Shown piece after piece: positions 9,060 through 18,573 of a stretch of 64,000 bases of DNA. The notes under the pieces are model-generated. The model was not told the DNA's origin. It searched no databases and saw only the letters and a program-made list of their open reading frames with translations. Source of the stretch: Actinoallomurus sp963823735 (GTDB lineage: Bacteria > Actinomycetota > Actinomycetes > Streptosporangiales > Streptosporangiaceae). The first letter of the stretch is position 1. Each line of letters begins with the position of its first letter. The stretch covers positions 682,001-746,000 of the forward strand of contig CAWGMO010000003.1 of assembly GCA_963823735.1 (NCBI GenBank). The letters run 5' to 3'. The position numbers were made by a program, and so were the translations under genes.

Positions 9060-10717
9060 GTGCGCTCTCCTCGTACGGAGTCCAGGGCGAGCAGGGCCAC
9101 GTGCAGCGACACGCAGGACTCCACGTCCTCCAGGTCGGTGTCCAGCACCCTCTCGATGCGCCGCAGCCGCTCGTACAGGGCCGGCCGGGACAGGTGCGCC
9201 CGCTGTGCCGCCAGGGCCTTGTTGCGGCCGCTGCCGAGGTACAGCGTGAGCACGCCCACGAGATCGCCGCCGCGCTGGGCGTCGTGGGTCAGCAGGGGGC
9301 CGAGCTCGCGTTCGACGAAGGTCTGCAGGCGCGCGTCGCCGCGCAGCAGGTGCAGCAGCCCCCGCAGCCGCAGGTCGGGCAGGCGGTAGAAGAGCCGCTG
9401 GTCGCTGCGCTGCGCCGCGACGTCCGCGACCTGCTCGGCCTCCAGGAACGACCGGCGCACGTCGCGTACGGACTCCACGGTCGACCCGGCGGCCATCACG
9501 AAGGGCGCCTCGCCGTCGCGGGGGCGCCCGGCCATCGGGACGGCCGGGCGGTGCGCCCGCAGGCGGCGGGCGACGTCGGTGAGCACCTGCTCGTCGGAGG
9601 CGCGCGCGGGCAGCGAGGCCAGCACGCCCACCCGCGCCTGCGGCGACCCCTCGTCCAGGGCGCCGACGAGCGCGGTGAGGCTCGCCTCCCGGCAGGCCGT
9701 CGCGGTGGCGTCGGCCAGCTCGGCCAGCAGAGTGATCGCGTCGGCGCCGTCGGCCTCGCCGCAGTCGCGCGGGAGCACCACGATGCCCAGCAGGCGGCGG
9801 CCGGTGAGCGGCACGCCGAGGGCGCGGGCCCGCGCCGCGGCCTCCTGCGGGTCGGAGTAGGCGTGCGCGAGGATCCCGGTGATCACCGAGCCGTGCGCCT
9901 GGCGCTCGACGCTCTGCGCGTGCTGCTCCAGCAGGCGCCCGAGCGCCAGCGTCGTCGCCGCGCGCTCGATGAGCACGACGTCGCGCGGCGACGGCGGCCC
10001 CTCACCCGCGATGATCAGGCGCCCCCAGTCCTCGCCGCGCGCGCCGACCACGGTCACGAGCCAGCGCGACGACTCGTCGAAGGAGGTGCGCTCCTCGGGC
10101 TGCACGGCACGCGACCGCGTCTCCCAGCTCGTGAGCAGCTCGGTCGGGTCGGTACCGGCGGTCTCGGCGGCGAGGACCTGGTGGGCGAGGTTCTCCAGCA
10201 CCACGGGCCGCCCCGCGAGGCGTACGACCTGGCGCAGCACCTCGACCGGCGGCGCGCCGTCGACGGAAAGCTGGGTGAAGACCTCGTGCAGCTTCTCCGA
10301 GGTACGGAGCTCGGCGAGCTGCGCGTCGATGATCTGCGCGTGCACGGCCTCGGTGACGTCCACGAACGGTGTCTCGCGCGCCCAGGCGATCAGCGGCAGG
10401 CCGTACTCCTCGGCGGCGGAGACCAGCGCGGCCGGCAGCGTACGCGCGTACTTGCGGCCCAGCTCGACGATCAGCCCGCTGACGCCGACGTCCGCCAGCT
10501 CGGCGACGTACGTGCGCAGCCGCTCGGGTTCGTCGGGCAGCGCGATCCCGGTGGTCAGGACCAGCTCACCGCCCCGCAGCAGGTGGGCGATGTCGGTGAC
10601 CTCGGCGCTGTGGACCCAGCGCACGCGTGAGTCGAGGCGGTCGGCCCCCGCGACGACGCGAGGCTCGCCGCGGCGTACCGCGTCGAGACGGAGGACGTCG
10701 GCCAGAGTGGGCAGCAC
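9056..10717 (-). CDS. PucR family transcriptional regulator
   Basis: 553 residues. The N-terminal PucR sensory domain is at about 5-130 (LADVLRLDAVRRGEPRVVAG, LRGGELVLTTGIAL), a degenerate GGDEF-like middle follows, and the C-terminal PucR helix-turn-helix (about 485-545: LTLYLGSGRNKALAAQRAHL) ends with RPALYERLRRIERVLD. Family members control purine, amine or amino-acid catabolism. It is cotranscribed with the P1 peptidase and divergent from the pterin dehydratase and aminotransferase genes, which it may control from the 32-base gap or from 11032-11127. Confidence 0.92.
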   Translation of the reverse strand: MLPTLADVLRLDAVRRGEPRVVAGADRLDSRVRWVHSAEVTDIAHLLRGGELVLTTGIALPDEPERLRTYVAELADVGVSGLIVELGRKYARTLPAALVSAAEEYGLPLIAWARETPFVDVTEAVHAQIIDAQLAELRTSEKLHEVFTQLSVDGAPPVEVLRQVVRLAGRPVVLENLAHQVLAAETAGTDPTELLTSWETRSRAVQPEERTSFDESSRWLVTVVGARGEDWGRLIIAGEGPPSPRDVVLIERAATTLALGRLLEQHAQSVERQAHGSVITGILAHAYSDPQEAAARARALGVPLTGRRLLGIVVLPRDCGEADGADAITLLAELADATATACREASLTALVGALDEGSPQARVGVLASLPARASDEQVLTDVARRLRAHRPAVPMAGRPRDGEAPFVMAAGSTVESVRDVRRSFLEAEQVADVAAQRSDQRLFYRLPDLRLRGLLHLLRGDARLQTFVERELGPLLTHDAQRGGDLVGVLTLYLGSGRNKALAAQRAHLSRPALYERLRRIERVLDTDLEDVESCVSLHVALLALDSVRGERT

Positions 10718-10749
10718 GCTCGTGATGGTATGAAACGAAGGAGAGGAGC

Positions 10750-11031
10750 GTGCAAATGAACCTGCTGGACAACGCCACGATCGACCGTGAACTCGCCGCC
10801 ACGCCGGGCTGGGAGAAGGACGGCGACTCGATCGTGCGGACCCTGACGTTCAAGGACTTCAAGGAGGCCATGGCCTTCGTGAACCATGTGGCGGAAGTGG
10901 CCGAGGAGGTCAACCACCATCCGGACATCGCGATCAGCTGGAACACCGTCACCCTGACCCAGAGCACCCACGCCGCCGGAGGCCTGACGGAGCACGACTT
11001 CGCGCTCGCGCGGCGGATCAACGCCCTCTGA
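10750..11031 (+). CDS. 4a-hydroxytetrahydrobiopterin dehydratase (PCD/DCoH)
   Basis: 93 residues with the PCD signature EEVNHHPDI (about 55-63) and surrounding VNHVAEVAE. It dehydrates the 4a-carbinolamine of tetrahydrobiopterin in the cytoplasm. Two starts are equally supported: GTG 10750 (aaggag 6 bases before) or ATG 10756 (ggag 7 bases before); the difference is two residues. No aromatic amino-acid hydroxylase lies in the window, so its partner enzyme is elsewhere. Confidence 0.93.
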   Translation: MQMNLLDNATIDRELAATPGWEKDGDSIVRTLTFKDFKEAMAFVNHVAEVAEEVNHHPDIAISWNTVTLTQSTHAAGGLTEHDFALARRINAL

Positions 11032-11127
11032 CCAAGCTGGAGGGGTGACAGTCTGGCAAGCGACCGCCCCGAATCATCACACTCTGTCGGCTGGCGTCGC
11101 GGGCTGACTTGCGGGAAGACTCGGTGT

Positions 11128-12386
11128 ATGTCGGACTTGCTTGCACGTCATCGCGCTGTCATCCCCAACTGGGTGCCCCTCTACTACGACGAGCCCATCG
11201 AGATCGTGAGCGGCAAGGGAAGTCGCGTCACCGACTCGGAGGGACGGACGTACCTCGACTTCTTCGCGGGGATCGTCACCAACACCCTCGGCTACGACGT
11301 GGCCGAGGTCCGCGAGGCGGTCGAGCGCCAGCTCCGCACCGGAGTGGTGCACACCTCGACGCTCTACCTCCTGCGCGGTCAGGTCGAGCTGGCCGAGAAG
11401 ATCGCCCGGATCTCGGGGATCGACGACGCCAAGGTGTTCCTCACCAACTCCGGCACCGAGGCCAACGAGACGGCGCTGCTGCTGGCGACGTACACGCGCA
11501 GGACCAACGAGGTGCTCGCCATGCGGCAGAGCTACCACGGCCGCTCGTTCGGCACGATCTCGATCACCGGCACGTCCTCGTGGAAGAACAGCGCGCTGTC
11601 GCCGCTCAGCGTCTACTTCCTGCACGGCGGCGACCGGGCGCTGCCGCAGTTCCGCGGGATGTCCGACCAGCAGTTCATCGACACCTGCGTCGCCGACCTG
11701 GAGCACACCCTCGCCACCGTCGTCGGCGGCGACGTGGCCGCGATCATCGCCGAGCCGATCCAGGGCGTCGGCGGCTACACCTACCCGCCGGACGGCCTGT
11801 ACGCGGCGTACCAGGAGGTGCTCGCCGAGCGCGGCGTCCTGTTCATCGCCGACGAGGTGCAGAGCGGCTGGGGACGCACCGGGCAGAACTTCTGGGGCTA
11901 CCAGAACCACGGCGTCAAGCCCGACATGGTCACCTTCGCCAAGGGCCTCGGCAACGGCTTCGCCATCGGCGGCGTCGTCGCGCGCGGCGAACTGCTGGAC
12001 GCCCCGACCGCCATCGGCCTGTCGACGTTCGGGGGCAACCCGATCTCCACGGCGGCGGCCAACGCGACGCTCGACTACATCCTCGACCACGACCTGCAGG
12101 CCAACGCCGCCAAGCTCGGCGGCCGGATCATCGAAGGCCTGCGGGTCGCCGCCGAGCGGCTGCCGGCGGTCACCGAGATTCGCGGCAAGGGCCTGATGTT
12201 CGCGATCGAGCTCCAGACGGCCGAGCAGGCCGGACGCCTGCTGGAGGAGTGCCGGTCGCGGGGTCTGCTCGTCGGCAAGGGCGGCCTGTACGGCAACACC
12301 GTGCGCATGGCGCCGCCGCTCAACCTGTCCGAGGAGGAGGCCGAGGAAGGCCTCGCCATCCTGATCGACGCGATGGAAACGCTCTC

Positions 12387-12390
<4 letters not shown>
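11128..12390 (+). CDS. Class III aminotransferase (omega-amino acid/beta-alanine or GABA type)
   Basis: 420 residues, PLP-dependent fold type I. Visible: NSGTEANETALLLA (108-121), SYHGRS (135-140), the cofactor aspartate in IADEVQSGWGRTG (Asp242) and Schiff-base Lys272 in FAKGLGNG. The stop overlaps the start of mmsA (ATGA). Class III enzymes beside MmsA commonly convert beta-alanine, 3-aminoisobutyrate or GABA to a semialdehyde that MmsA then oxidises. The precise amino donor cannot be read from the sequence. Confidence 0.9.
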
Positions 12391-13913
<1,523 letters not shown>

Positions 13914-13920
13914 CCGTTTT

Positions 13921-13963
13921 CGCCGTGATCGCACCCTGCCGGTTCGCGGGTGCGATCACGGCG
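13921..13963 (+). terminator. Terminator after mmsA
   Basis: 16-bp perfect stem (13921-13936 with 13948-13963) and 11-base loop, 8 bases after the mmsA stop. No U-tract on either strand. Confidence 0.8.
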
Positions 13964-14447
13964 GGCGCAAGAATGGCGAAGAAGCCTCGCCATTCGGTGT
14001 ACGGCGTCTTTCCAGTGCTTTTCCGCTGAACCAATATTGACCAATCCCCATTTCGCTTCGTACTGAGCGGTACTTCCGGTCGGGGCGAAATCGCCCGCCC
14101 CGTGCACGGTCCGAGAACCCAGGGTGGCGCAGGGTGGCCTCCGGAGTCGGCCTGGGCCACCATGGACCCCGGGGGGCCGGTGGGGAGTTCCGGGAGATCA
14201 GCGCGTACGGACGGCCGCGAGGCGGCGTACCGGCGCAAACGCGGAGCACCGCCACAGAAGATCCTTTTCGTCCCGTCCTAGCGGCTCATTGGGCGATCAG
14301 GGACTTTGCCGCTAAAGGCCGTTGAGCGGGCAAACTACAGATAATAGCGACGGGTCTTGACCTGCTCTGTGTCATACGACACACTGCGTTTGTCGATATT
14401 AGTTGGCGAAAAACACAATAGAAGTTCCCCGTGTCAGGGAGCCCCCC
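13964..14447. other. Intergenic region with candidate operator
   Basis: 484 bases without a convincing gene; open frames on both strands have no protein character. AT content rises toward 14320-14420, where a promoter for the small gene at 14448 and the palindrome at 14368-14383 probably lie. Confidence 0.5.
14368..14383. promoter_or_regulatory. Palindrome, candidate operator
   Basis: TGTGTCATACGACACA: six-base perfect arms around a four-base centre, in the AT-richer part of the gap 65 bases before the small gene at 14448. Position fits an operator; its regulator is unknown. Confidence 0.4.
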
Positions 14448-14759
14448 ATGTCTGCCGACGACTCGCTCGACCAGCCATCGTCCTCGCTGCCGATCATTTT
14501 GGCGGCGCGCTACCCCCAGTGGACGATCTGGTACGGGCAGGCCACGAAGCGATGGTGGGCCCTTCCCCCGGCCGGCCGGGATTCCGGTGCCTTCGTCGAG
14601 GCCAAGAGTGTGAAGGAGCTTGTCGAGTCGATCGAGGCCCTGCAAGTACGCCGGCGCACCCCACCGGCCTCACCGAACGCCATCCTGTTCGGCGAGGCCG
14701 AGACCTCACGAGCCGGCCGCGTCCCCGCGGCCGTACGGCCGTTACGAGGTCGCCGATGA
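14448..14759 (+). CDS. Small hypothetical protein with tryptophan-rich IWYG/WWALP segment
   Basis: 103 residues from the ATG after tcagggagcc; an upstream TTG/ATG would add 15 poor residues. The centre WTIWYGQATKRWWALPP followed by an acidic EAKSVKELVESIEAL helix resembles small cytoplasmic proteins often found beside helix-turn-helix regulators in actinomycetes, but no such regulator is adjacent. No signal or membrane segment. The C-terminus (from about 75) is basic and proline-rich and may be disordered. Function unknown. Confidence 0.65.
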   Translation: MSADDSLDQPSSSLPIILAARYPQWTIWYGQATKRWWALPPAGRDSGAFVEAKSVKELVESIEALQVRRRTPPASPNAILFGEAETSRAGRVPAAVRPLRGRR

Positions 14760-14872
14760 ACCCGGCCCAGAGCCGCGGTCTCGGGCGAACGTTTCCAGCC
14801 ACGCCGCCTCCCCTCCAACACCTCCGTGACAGGCGAGGCTGGAGAGGGGCGTTCGCCCGGGACCGCGTCGGC

Positions 14873-14922
14873 GTCCGGACAACCGCGTAGCCCCCGGCGC
14901 GGTTGTCCGGACCCTTCTCTTT
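14873..14922 (+). terminator. Strong terminator before the membrane protein gene
   Basis: 15-bp perfect stem (14873-14887 with 14898-14912), 10-base loop, followed by a U-rich run (ttctctttt). It insulates the small gene at 14448 from the regulated promoter at 14970. Confidence 0.85.
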
Positions 14923-14950
14923 TCCTCGTTCCCTTCAGTGATCTCTGCGC

Positions 14951-14967
14951 GGTTTGCCGTGCAAACC
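14951..14967. promoter_or_regulatory. Upstream operator copy (perfect palindrome)
   Basis: GGTTTGCCGTGCAAACC: seven-base perfect arms around a three-base centre, ending just before the -35 box at 14970. A second copy starts exactly 45 bp later. The likely binder is the winged-helix protein encoded at 15611. Confidence 0.65.
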
Positions 14968-14969
14968 TG

Positions 14970-14998
14970 TTGGCAATGCCCTCTTGGGCGGCTATGGT
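14970..14998 (+). promoter_or_regulatory. Sigma-70-type promoter for the membrane protein/regulator pair
   Basis: -35 TTGGCA (14970-14975), 17-bp spacer, -10 TATGGT (14993-14998). The -10 box overlaps the downstream operator copy, so a bound repressor would block RNA polymerase. Confidence 0.6.
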
Positions 14999-15012
14999 TT
15001 GCCGTACAGACC
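14996..15012. promoter_or_regulatory. Downstream operator copy
   Basis: GGTTTGCCGTACAGACC matches the upstream copy at 15 of 17 positions and keeps most of the dyad. It covers the -10 end and probable transcription start. The 45-bp spacing (about four helical turns) would put both sites on the same face of DNA. Confidence 0.6.
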
Positions 15013-15030
15013 AGTTTGAGGGAGTGGAGC

Positions 15031-15624
15031 ATGAGGCGTGATGAGCTCGAGTCGGCGGCGACGAACTACTTCTACCTGCGGGGCCTCTTCTCGGTTCCGG
15101 CGGGGATTCTGATGATCTCGGCGGGGCTGGGCAACCTGGGGTGGGGGCCGTTCGCTCACATCTGGATCTTCCCGGGGGCGGTGCTCGTCGCGGCGGTGGC
15201 GTACCTGCTCATCGCCCGTCACTACGCCGCGCGGTACGGCCGGGTCACGCTGGGGAAGACGGCGAGGGTGAAGGCCGGGATCGCCGCCGTCGTCAGCGCG
15301 GCCGTGGTGGCGGGTGGAGTACAGGCCGACTGGTCCGCCGGTCTGCCGATCAGCGCCACCACCTGCGCGTTCGCCCTTGTGATGGTGGCCACCTGTGCCG
15401 TCACGGTCGGCGTGAGAGTCCACCACGCGATCATCTGGGGCGGGTTGGTGGTGGTCGGTCTCCTGCCCGGCTGGGAAGCCGCGCGGCCGGACATTAAGAT
15501 CAACGTCGGCCTCCTTCTCGTGGGGGCGGCGACCATCGTCGCGGGGATCTTCGATCACGGAGCTCTCAAGCGAGGTTTCGGGCGCGTCGATGTGCGGATG
15601 GGGAACGGCGATGCCGGAGCCTGA
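15031..15624 (+). CDS. Six-span integral membrane protein of unknown function
   Basis: 197 residues from ATG 15031 with a gggagtggag ribosome site; earlier in-frame codons lie inside the promoter. About six hydrophobic segments: residues 20-40, 48-68, 82-102, 115-133, 139-157 and 163-180. The C-terminus is cytoplasmic-looking and basic, with an IFDHGALKRGF motif. It overlaps the winged-helix regulator by 14 bases. This pairing (small polytopic protein plus MarR/ArsR-like regulator) is known in actinomycetes without an established function; the membrane protein may report to the regulator or be its main target. Confidence 0.75.
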   Translation: MRRDELESAATNYFYLRGLFSVPAGILMISAGLGNLGWGPFAHIWIFPGAVLVAAVAYLLIARHYAARYGRVTLGKTARVKAGIAAVVSAAVVAGGVQADWSAGLPISATTCAFALVMVATCAVTVGVRVHHAIIWGGLVVVGLLPGWEAARPDIKINVGLLLVGAATIVAGIFDHGALKRGFGRVDVRMGNGDAGA

Positions 15625-15931
15625 GGCGGAGTTCACGCTCGACCGCCTGATCCACGAGCCGGGGCGGCTGGCGATCCTCACGATGCTGTCGGCGGTTCAG
15701 AACGCCGACTTCCTCTTCCTGCAGCGTGCGACGAACCTCACCAAGGGAAACCTCTCCAGCCATCTGACGAGGCTGGAGGAAGCGGGGCTCGTGGCGATCG
15801 AGAAGAGATTCGTGCACCGCAAGCCGAACACCAGCGTCGAGCTGACGGCCCTCGGCCGAGAACGCATCGCCCACCACTGGGACCAGCTGGAACGTCTGCG
15901 GAACTTCGCCGGCGAAGTGGTGCCCGAATAG
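15611..15931 (+). CDS. Winged-helix transcriptional regulator (HTH_34-like)
   Basis: 106 residues from ATG 15611 with a gggga ribosome site; the longer reading adds seven residues inside the upstream gene. Core: LDRLIHEPGRLAILTMLS (helix 1-2), TNLTKGNLSSHLTRLEEAGL (recognition helix, about 41-60), and a wing KRFVHRKPNTSVELTALGRE. Small, single-domain, no sensor domain visible. Translationally coupled to the membrane protein. Two matched operators at the shared promoter argue for autorepression. Confidence 0.88.
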   Translation: MPEPEAEFTLDRLIHEPGRLAILTMLSAVQNADFLFLQRATNLTKGNLSSHLTRLEEAGLVAIEKRFVHRKPNTSVELTALGRERIAHHWDQLERLRNFAGEVVPE

Positions 15932-16039
15932 GGTGCCGGTGCGCGGGCTCCTGGGCCCCGTCCTGGGTCCCCGTGCCCCACCTGCCCGCTCACGTCGTTA
16001 CGCTCGCCGCAGAGGTTTTCACGACGGAACGGGAGCGGC

Positions 16040-17266
16040 ATGAGGCGTACGCGGATGTTCGCGGCAGCCGTGATGGCCGCGGCACTCGGTGTCGCCGGCT
16101 GTAGCGGTGGTGGCGGTGGCGGCACGGCGGCCCCCGTCAGGGAGGTCCACGCGGCCCAGACGATCGGTCAGGGGGAGGGCGCCCTCTCGCTGGTGGCCTG
16201 GAACGGCTACGCGGAGGCGGGCGGCAGCGATCCGCGGGTCGACTGGATCACGCCGTTCGAGAAGAAGACCAAGTGCCGGGTCAACATGAAGTACGCGGCG
16301 AACCCGCAGGAGATGCTCGAGCTGATGTCCAAGCCGAACCTCCACTACGACGGGGTCGCGGCCACACCGGAGATCGCCGGGAAGCTCGCCGCCGACAAGC
16401 AGGTCGTGCCGATCAACACCGACCTGGTCGAGAACTACAAGGACCTCGAACCTGCCCTCCGTTCCCAGTTGACCAAGGGCGGCCAGCACTACGGCATGCC
16501 CTTCACCTGGGGTTCCAACCTGCTGATGTACGACCAGCGGACCGTCCGCCCGCAGCCCGACAGCTGGGGAGCGATCTTCGACCCGGCCCAGGCGAAGAAG
16601 TACGCCGGGCACATCGTCGTACGCGACAGCGCGCTCACGCTCGGGGACGCCGCGCTCTACCTGCGCGCGCACAACCGGAAGCTGCACATCAAGGACCCGT
16701 TCGCGCTGACGTCCAAGCAGCTCGACGCCGCCGCCGCCGTGGTCGCCAAGCTGCACCCGATGGTGAAGGACTACTGGCTCAACCCGTCCGACGCCATCGC
16801 GGCGTTCGCCACGGGTGAGGCCTCGCTCGGGCAGGTCTGGCCGTACCAGGTCGACGTCCTCAGCCGCAGCGGCCGTCCGGTCGCGGGCGTGACGCCGCGC
16901 GAGGGCGTCACCGGCTGGATGGACGCCTGGATGATCGGCGCGCGCGCCGACCACCCCAACTGCATGTACCAGTGGCTCGACTGGACCAGCTCGCCCGAGG
17001 TGCAGGAGCAGGTCGCGCAGTGGGACGGCGTCGCGCCGGCGAACCCGCAGGCGTGCGGCCACGACCGGCTCGGCCCGCAGTTCTGCACCGCCTACCACGT
17101 GGCGGACCGCGCCTACCTGAGCCGGATCGTCTTCGCGCGTTCCCCTTCGGAGACCTGCGCGGCCGCCAAGTCGTGCGCCGGCTACGCGGACTGGAACCGC
17201 GCGTGGCGTGTGGCGAGGGGCGAGCTCGTCCCGGCGAAGAAGGCCAAGAAGACCAGCAAGCCGTAG
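16040..17266 (+). CDS. PotD-like solute-binding lipoprotein, orphan
   Basis: 408 residues. A lipoprotein signal peptide ends at GVAGC (Cys21), followed by a Gly-rich linker. The two-lobe extracellular binding fold of the spermidine/putrescine group follows (NGYAEAGGSDPRVDWITPFE, MPFTWGSNLLMYD, GWMDAWMIGARADHPN). Six further cysteines in the C-terminal third (CMYQW, ACGHD, FCTAY, TCAAAKSCAGY) could form disulfides. It has no permease or ATPase beside it, so it may feed another Pot-type importer, possibly the one at the left edge. A terminator follows. Confidence 0.87.
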   Translation: MRRTRMFAAAVMAAALGVAGCSGGGGGGTAAPVREVHAAQTIGQGEGALSLVAWNGYAEAGGSDPRVDWITPFEKKTKCRVNMKYAANPQEMLELMSKPNLHYDGVAATPEIAGKLAADKQVVPINTDLVENYKDLEPALRSQLTKGGQHYGMPFTWGSNLLMYDQRTVRPQPDSWGAIFDPAQAKKYAGHIVVRDSALTLGDAALYLRAHNRKLHIKDPFALTSKQLDAAAAVVAKLHPMVKDYWLNPSDAIAAFATGEASLGQVWPYQVDVLSRSGRPVAGVTPREGVTGWMDAWMIGARADHPNCMYQWLDWTSSPEVQEQVAQWDGVAPANPQACGHDRLGPQFCTAYHVADRAYLSRIVFARSPSETCAAAKSCAGYADWNRAWRVARGELVPAKKAKKTSKP

Positions 17267-17275
17267 GGAGTTAGT

Positions 17276-17314
17276 GAGACGCGCGCCCGGCCGCCCCCGC
17301 CGGGCGCGCGTCTC
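17276..17314 (+). terminator. Terminator after orphan PotD-like gene
   Basis: 15-bp perfect GC-rich stem (17276-17290 with 17300-17314) and 9-base loop starting 9 bases after the stop codon. Confidence 0.8.
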
Positions 17315-17387
17315 GTGCGGGCGTCCTGGGCTCCCCCCGGACCCAGGCCGCGCCTTCCAATTAAGTCTGTGTCTCGACTTCGACCGG

Positions 17388-17606
17388 TCAGGCCCTGACG
17401 CGCGCCGCGCGCCTGCGCACCGGCTGCGGGATGATCCGCAGCGCCGGGACGCAGTCGTCGCAGGCGAACACCCGCGAGTCGTCCGGCAGGCGTCCGACGT
17501 GCGCTCTCGGCCGTGGCCACTTCTTGTGGCATACGACGCAGGCTTCTCCATCGCGCTGCGCACTGGTCAGACCGTCCGGGTCGAATGTCGGTCCGGAACG
17601 GGCCAT
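17388..17606 (-). CDS. Small putative zinc-ribbon protein
   Basis: 72 residues from ATG 17606 with an agggggaac ribosome site. Two CxxC pairs (CVVCHKKW near 22-29 and CDDC near 49-52) can hold one zinc. A basic Arg-rich C-terminus follows (PVRRRAARVRA). No wider similarity is recognised; it could be a nucleic-acid-binding or adaptor protein. Stands alone, between a terminator and the TetR gene. An upstream in-frame start would give 105 residues, less well supported. Confidence 0.6.
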   Translation of the reverse strand: MARSGPTFDPDGLTSAQRDGEACVVCHKKWPRPRAHVGRLPDDSRVFACDDCVPALRIIPQPVRRRAARVRA

Positions 17607-17750
17607 GAAGTTCCCCCTGACTCCTCGGCTCCGCTTCGGCCTCCATTTGTACCGGCGGCCGGGTGTGGCCTCAGTAGGCGGCATCACAAGATCGCGTAAA
17701 GACACGGCTCTCTGGGGGGATCATGCGGTTTCGCGAGGTGAGAGGCCTTG

Positions 17751-18467
17751 TCAGGGGCTTTCGAGGGTCACTCCGAGGGTCTTGGCGAGGTCGGCCAGCT
17801 CGGCCTCGAAGAGCGCCTCGGCGTCGTCGAGGAGGAACTTCACGTGGCCGAAGACCTCCATGGTGACGAGGCCGTACAGCCGGACCCAGGCGGCCGCGTA
17901 CAGCCGGATCACGCCCAGGGGCAGGCCGGTGTCGTCCAGGCCGCACAGCGACCCGAACGCCCGTAGCTGGGTACGCAGTGCCTTCGGGATCTCCTCGTCG
18001 GCCGGCACCGGGAAGGGGCGGCGGTGCCACAGCTCGATGAAGAGCGCGAAGAAGATCCCGCCGAACCGCGCCCCGGCCGCCTCGGCGTCTCCCATGGCCG
18101 GCGGGGCGTAGCCGGGGGCCGGCTCGCCGAAGACCATGCCGAACTCGGGCCGGTTGTCGAGCGCCCAGCGCCGGAAGACGCGCGTCACCGCGACGAGGCG
18201 CCCGGCGACGTCGTCCTCGGGCAGCGCGTCGCGCGCCGCCTCCATCGCGTCGCTGACCTCGTTCGTGTACGCCTCGATCATCGCGGCGTGCAGGTCGCCG
18301 AGGCCCTCGTAGTAGCGGTAGAGCGCCGGAGCCGTCATGCCGATGGCGCGGGCGATCCCTCTCAGTGAGATGCCGGCGGGGCCTTCGGTCCGCAGGTGCT
18401 GGCGGGCGGCCTCCTTGATCTCGATGAGCGTGGCGTCGCGAAGGCGTTCCCGGCGGTTGGGCGGCAC
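17751..18467 (-). CDS. TetR/AcrR regulator with WHG-type C-terminal domain
   Basis: 238 residues. The N-terminal TetR helix-turn-helix (about 12-60) has ISLRGIARAIGMTAPALYRYY. The ligand domain is WHG-like (FRRWALDNRPEFGMVFGEPAPGY, FFALFIELW). It is divergent from the MmpL gene and a long palindrome lies between, so it probably represses that exporter and itself. Confidence 0.92.
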   Translation of the reverse strand: MPPNRRERLRDATLIEIKEAARQHLRTEGPAGISLRGIARAIGMTAPALYRYYEGLGDLHAAMIEAYTNEVSDAMEAARDALPEDDVAGRLVAVTRVFRRWALDNRPEFGMVFGEPAPGYAPPAMGDAEAAGARFGGIFFALFIELWHRRPFPVPADEEIPKALRTQLRAFGSLCGLDDTGLPLGVIRLYAAAWVRLYGLVTMEVFGHVKFLLDDAEALFEAELADLAKTLGVTLESP

Positions 18468-18502
18468 GATTCTCCTTGACGTGAATGAACAGTGTGTGCT
18501 CT

Positions 18503-18535
18503 AGTGAACGACGTTAACAGTTAACGCCGTTCACT
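18503..18535. promoter_or_regulatory. TetR operator between TetR and MmpL genes
   Basis: 33-bp palindrome: 16-bp arms with one mismatch around a single central base, core GTTAACAGTTAAC. It lies 38 bases before the MmpL start and 36 bases before the TetR start, the expected place for control of both genes. Confidence 0.8.
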
Positions 18536-18573
18536 ATAGTGACTCCCGATAACAGGTTACCCGGAGCGAGCAC

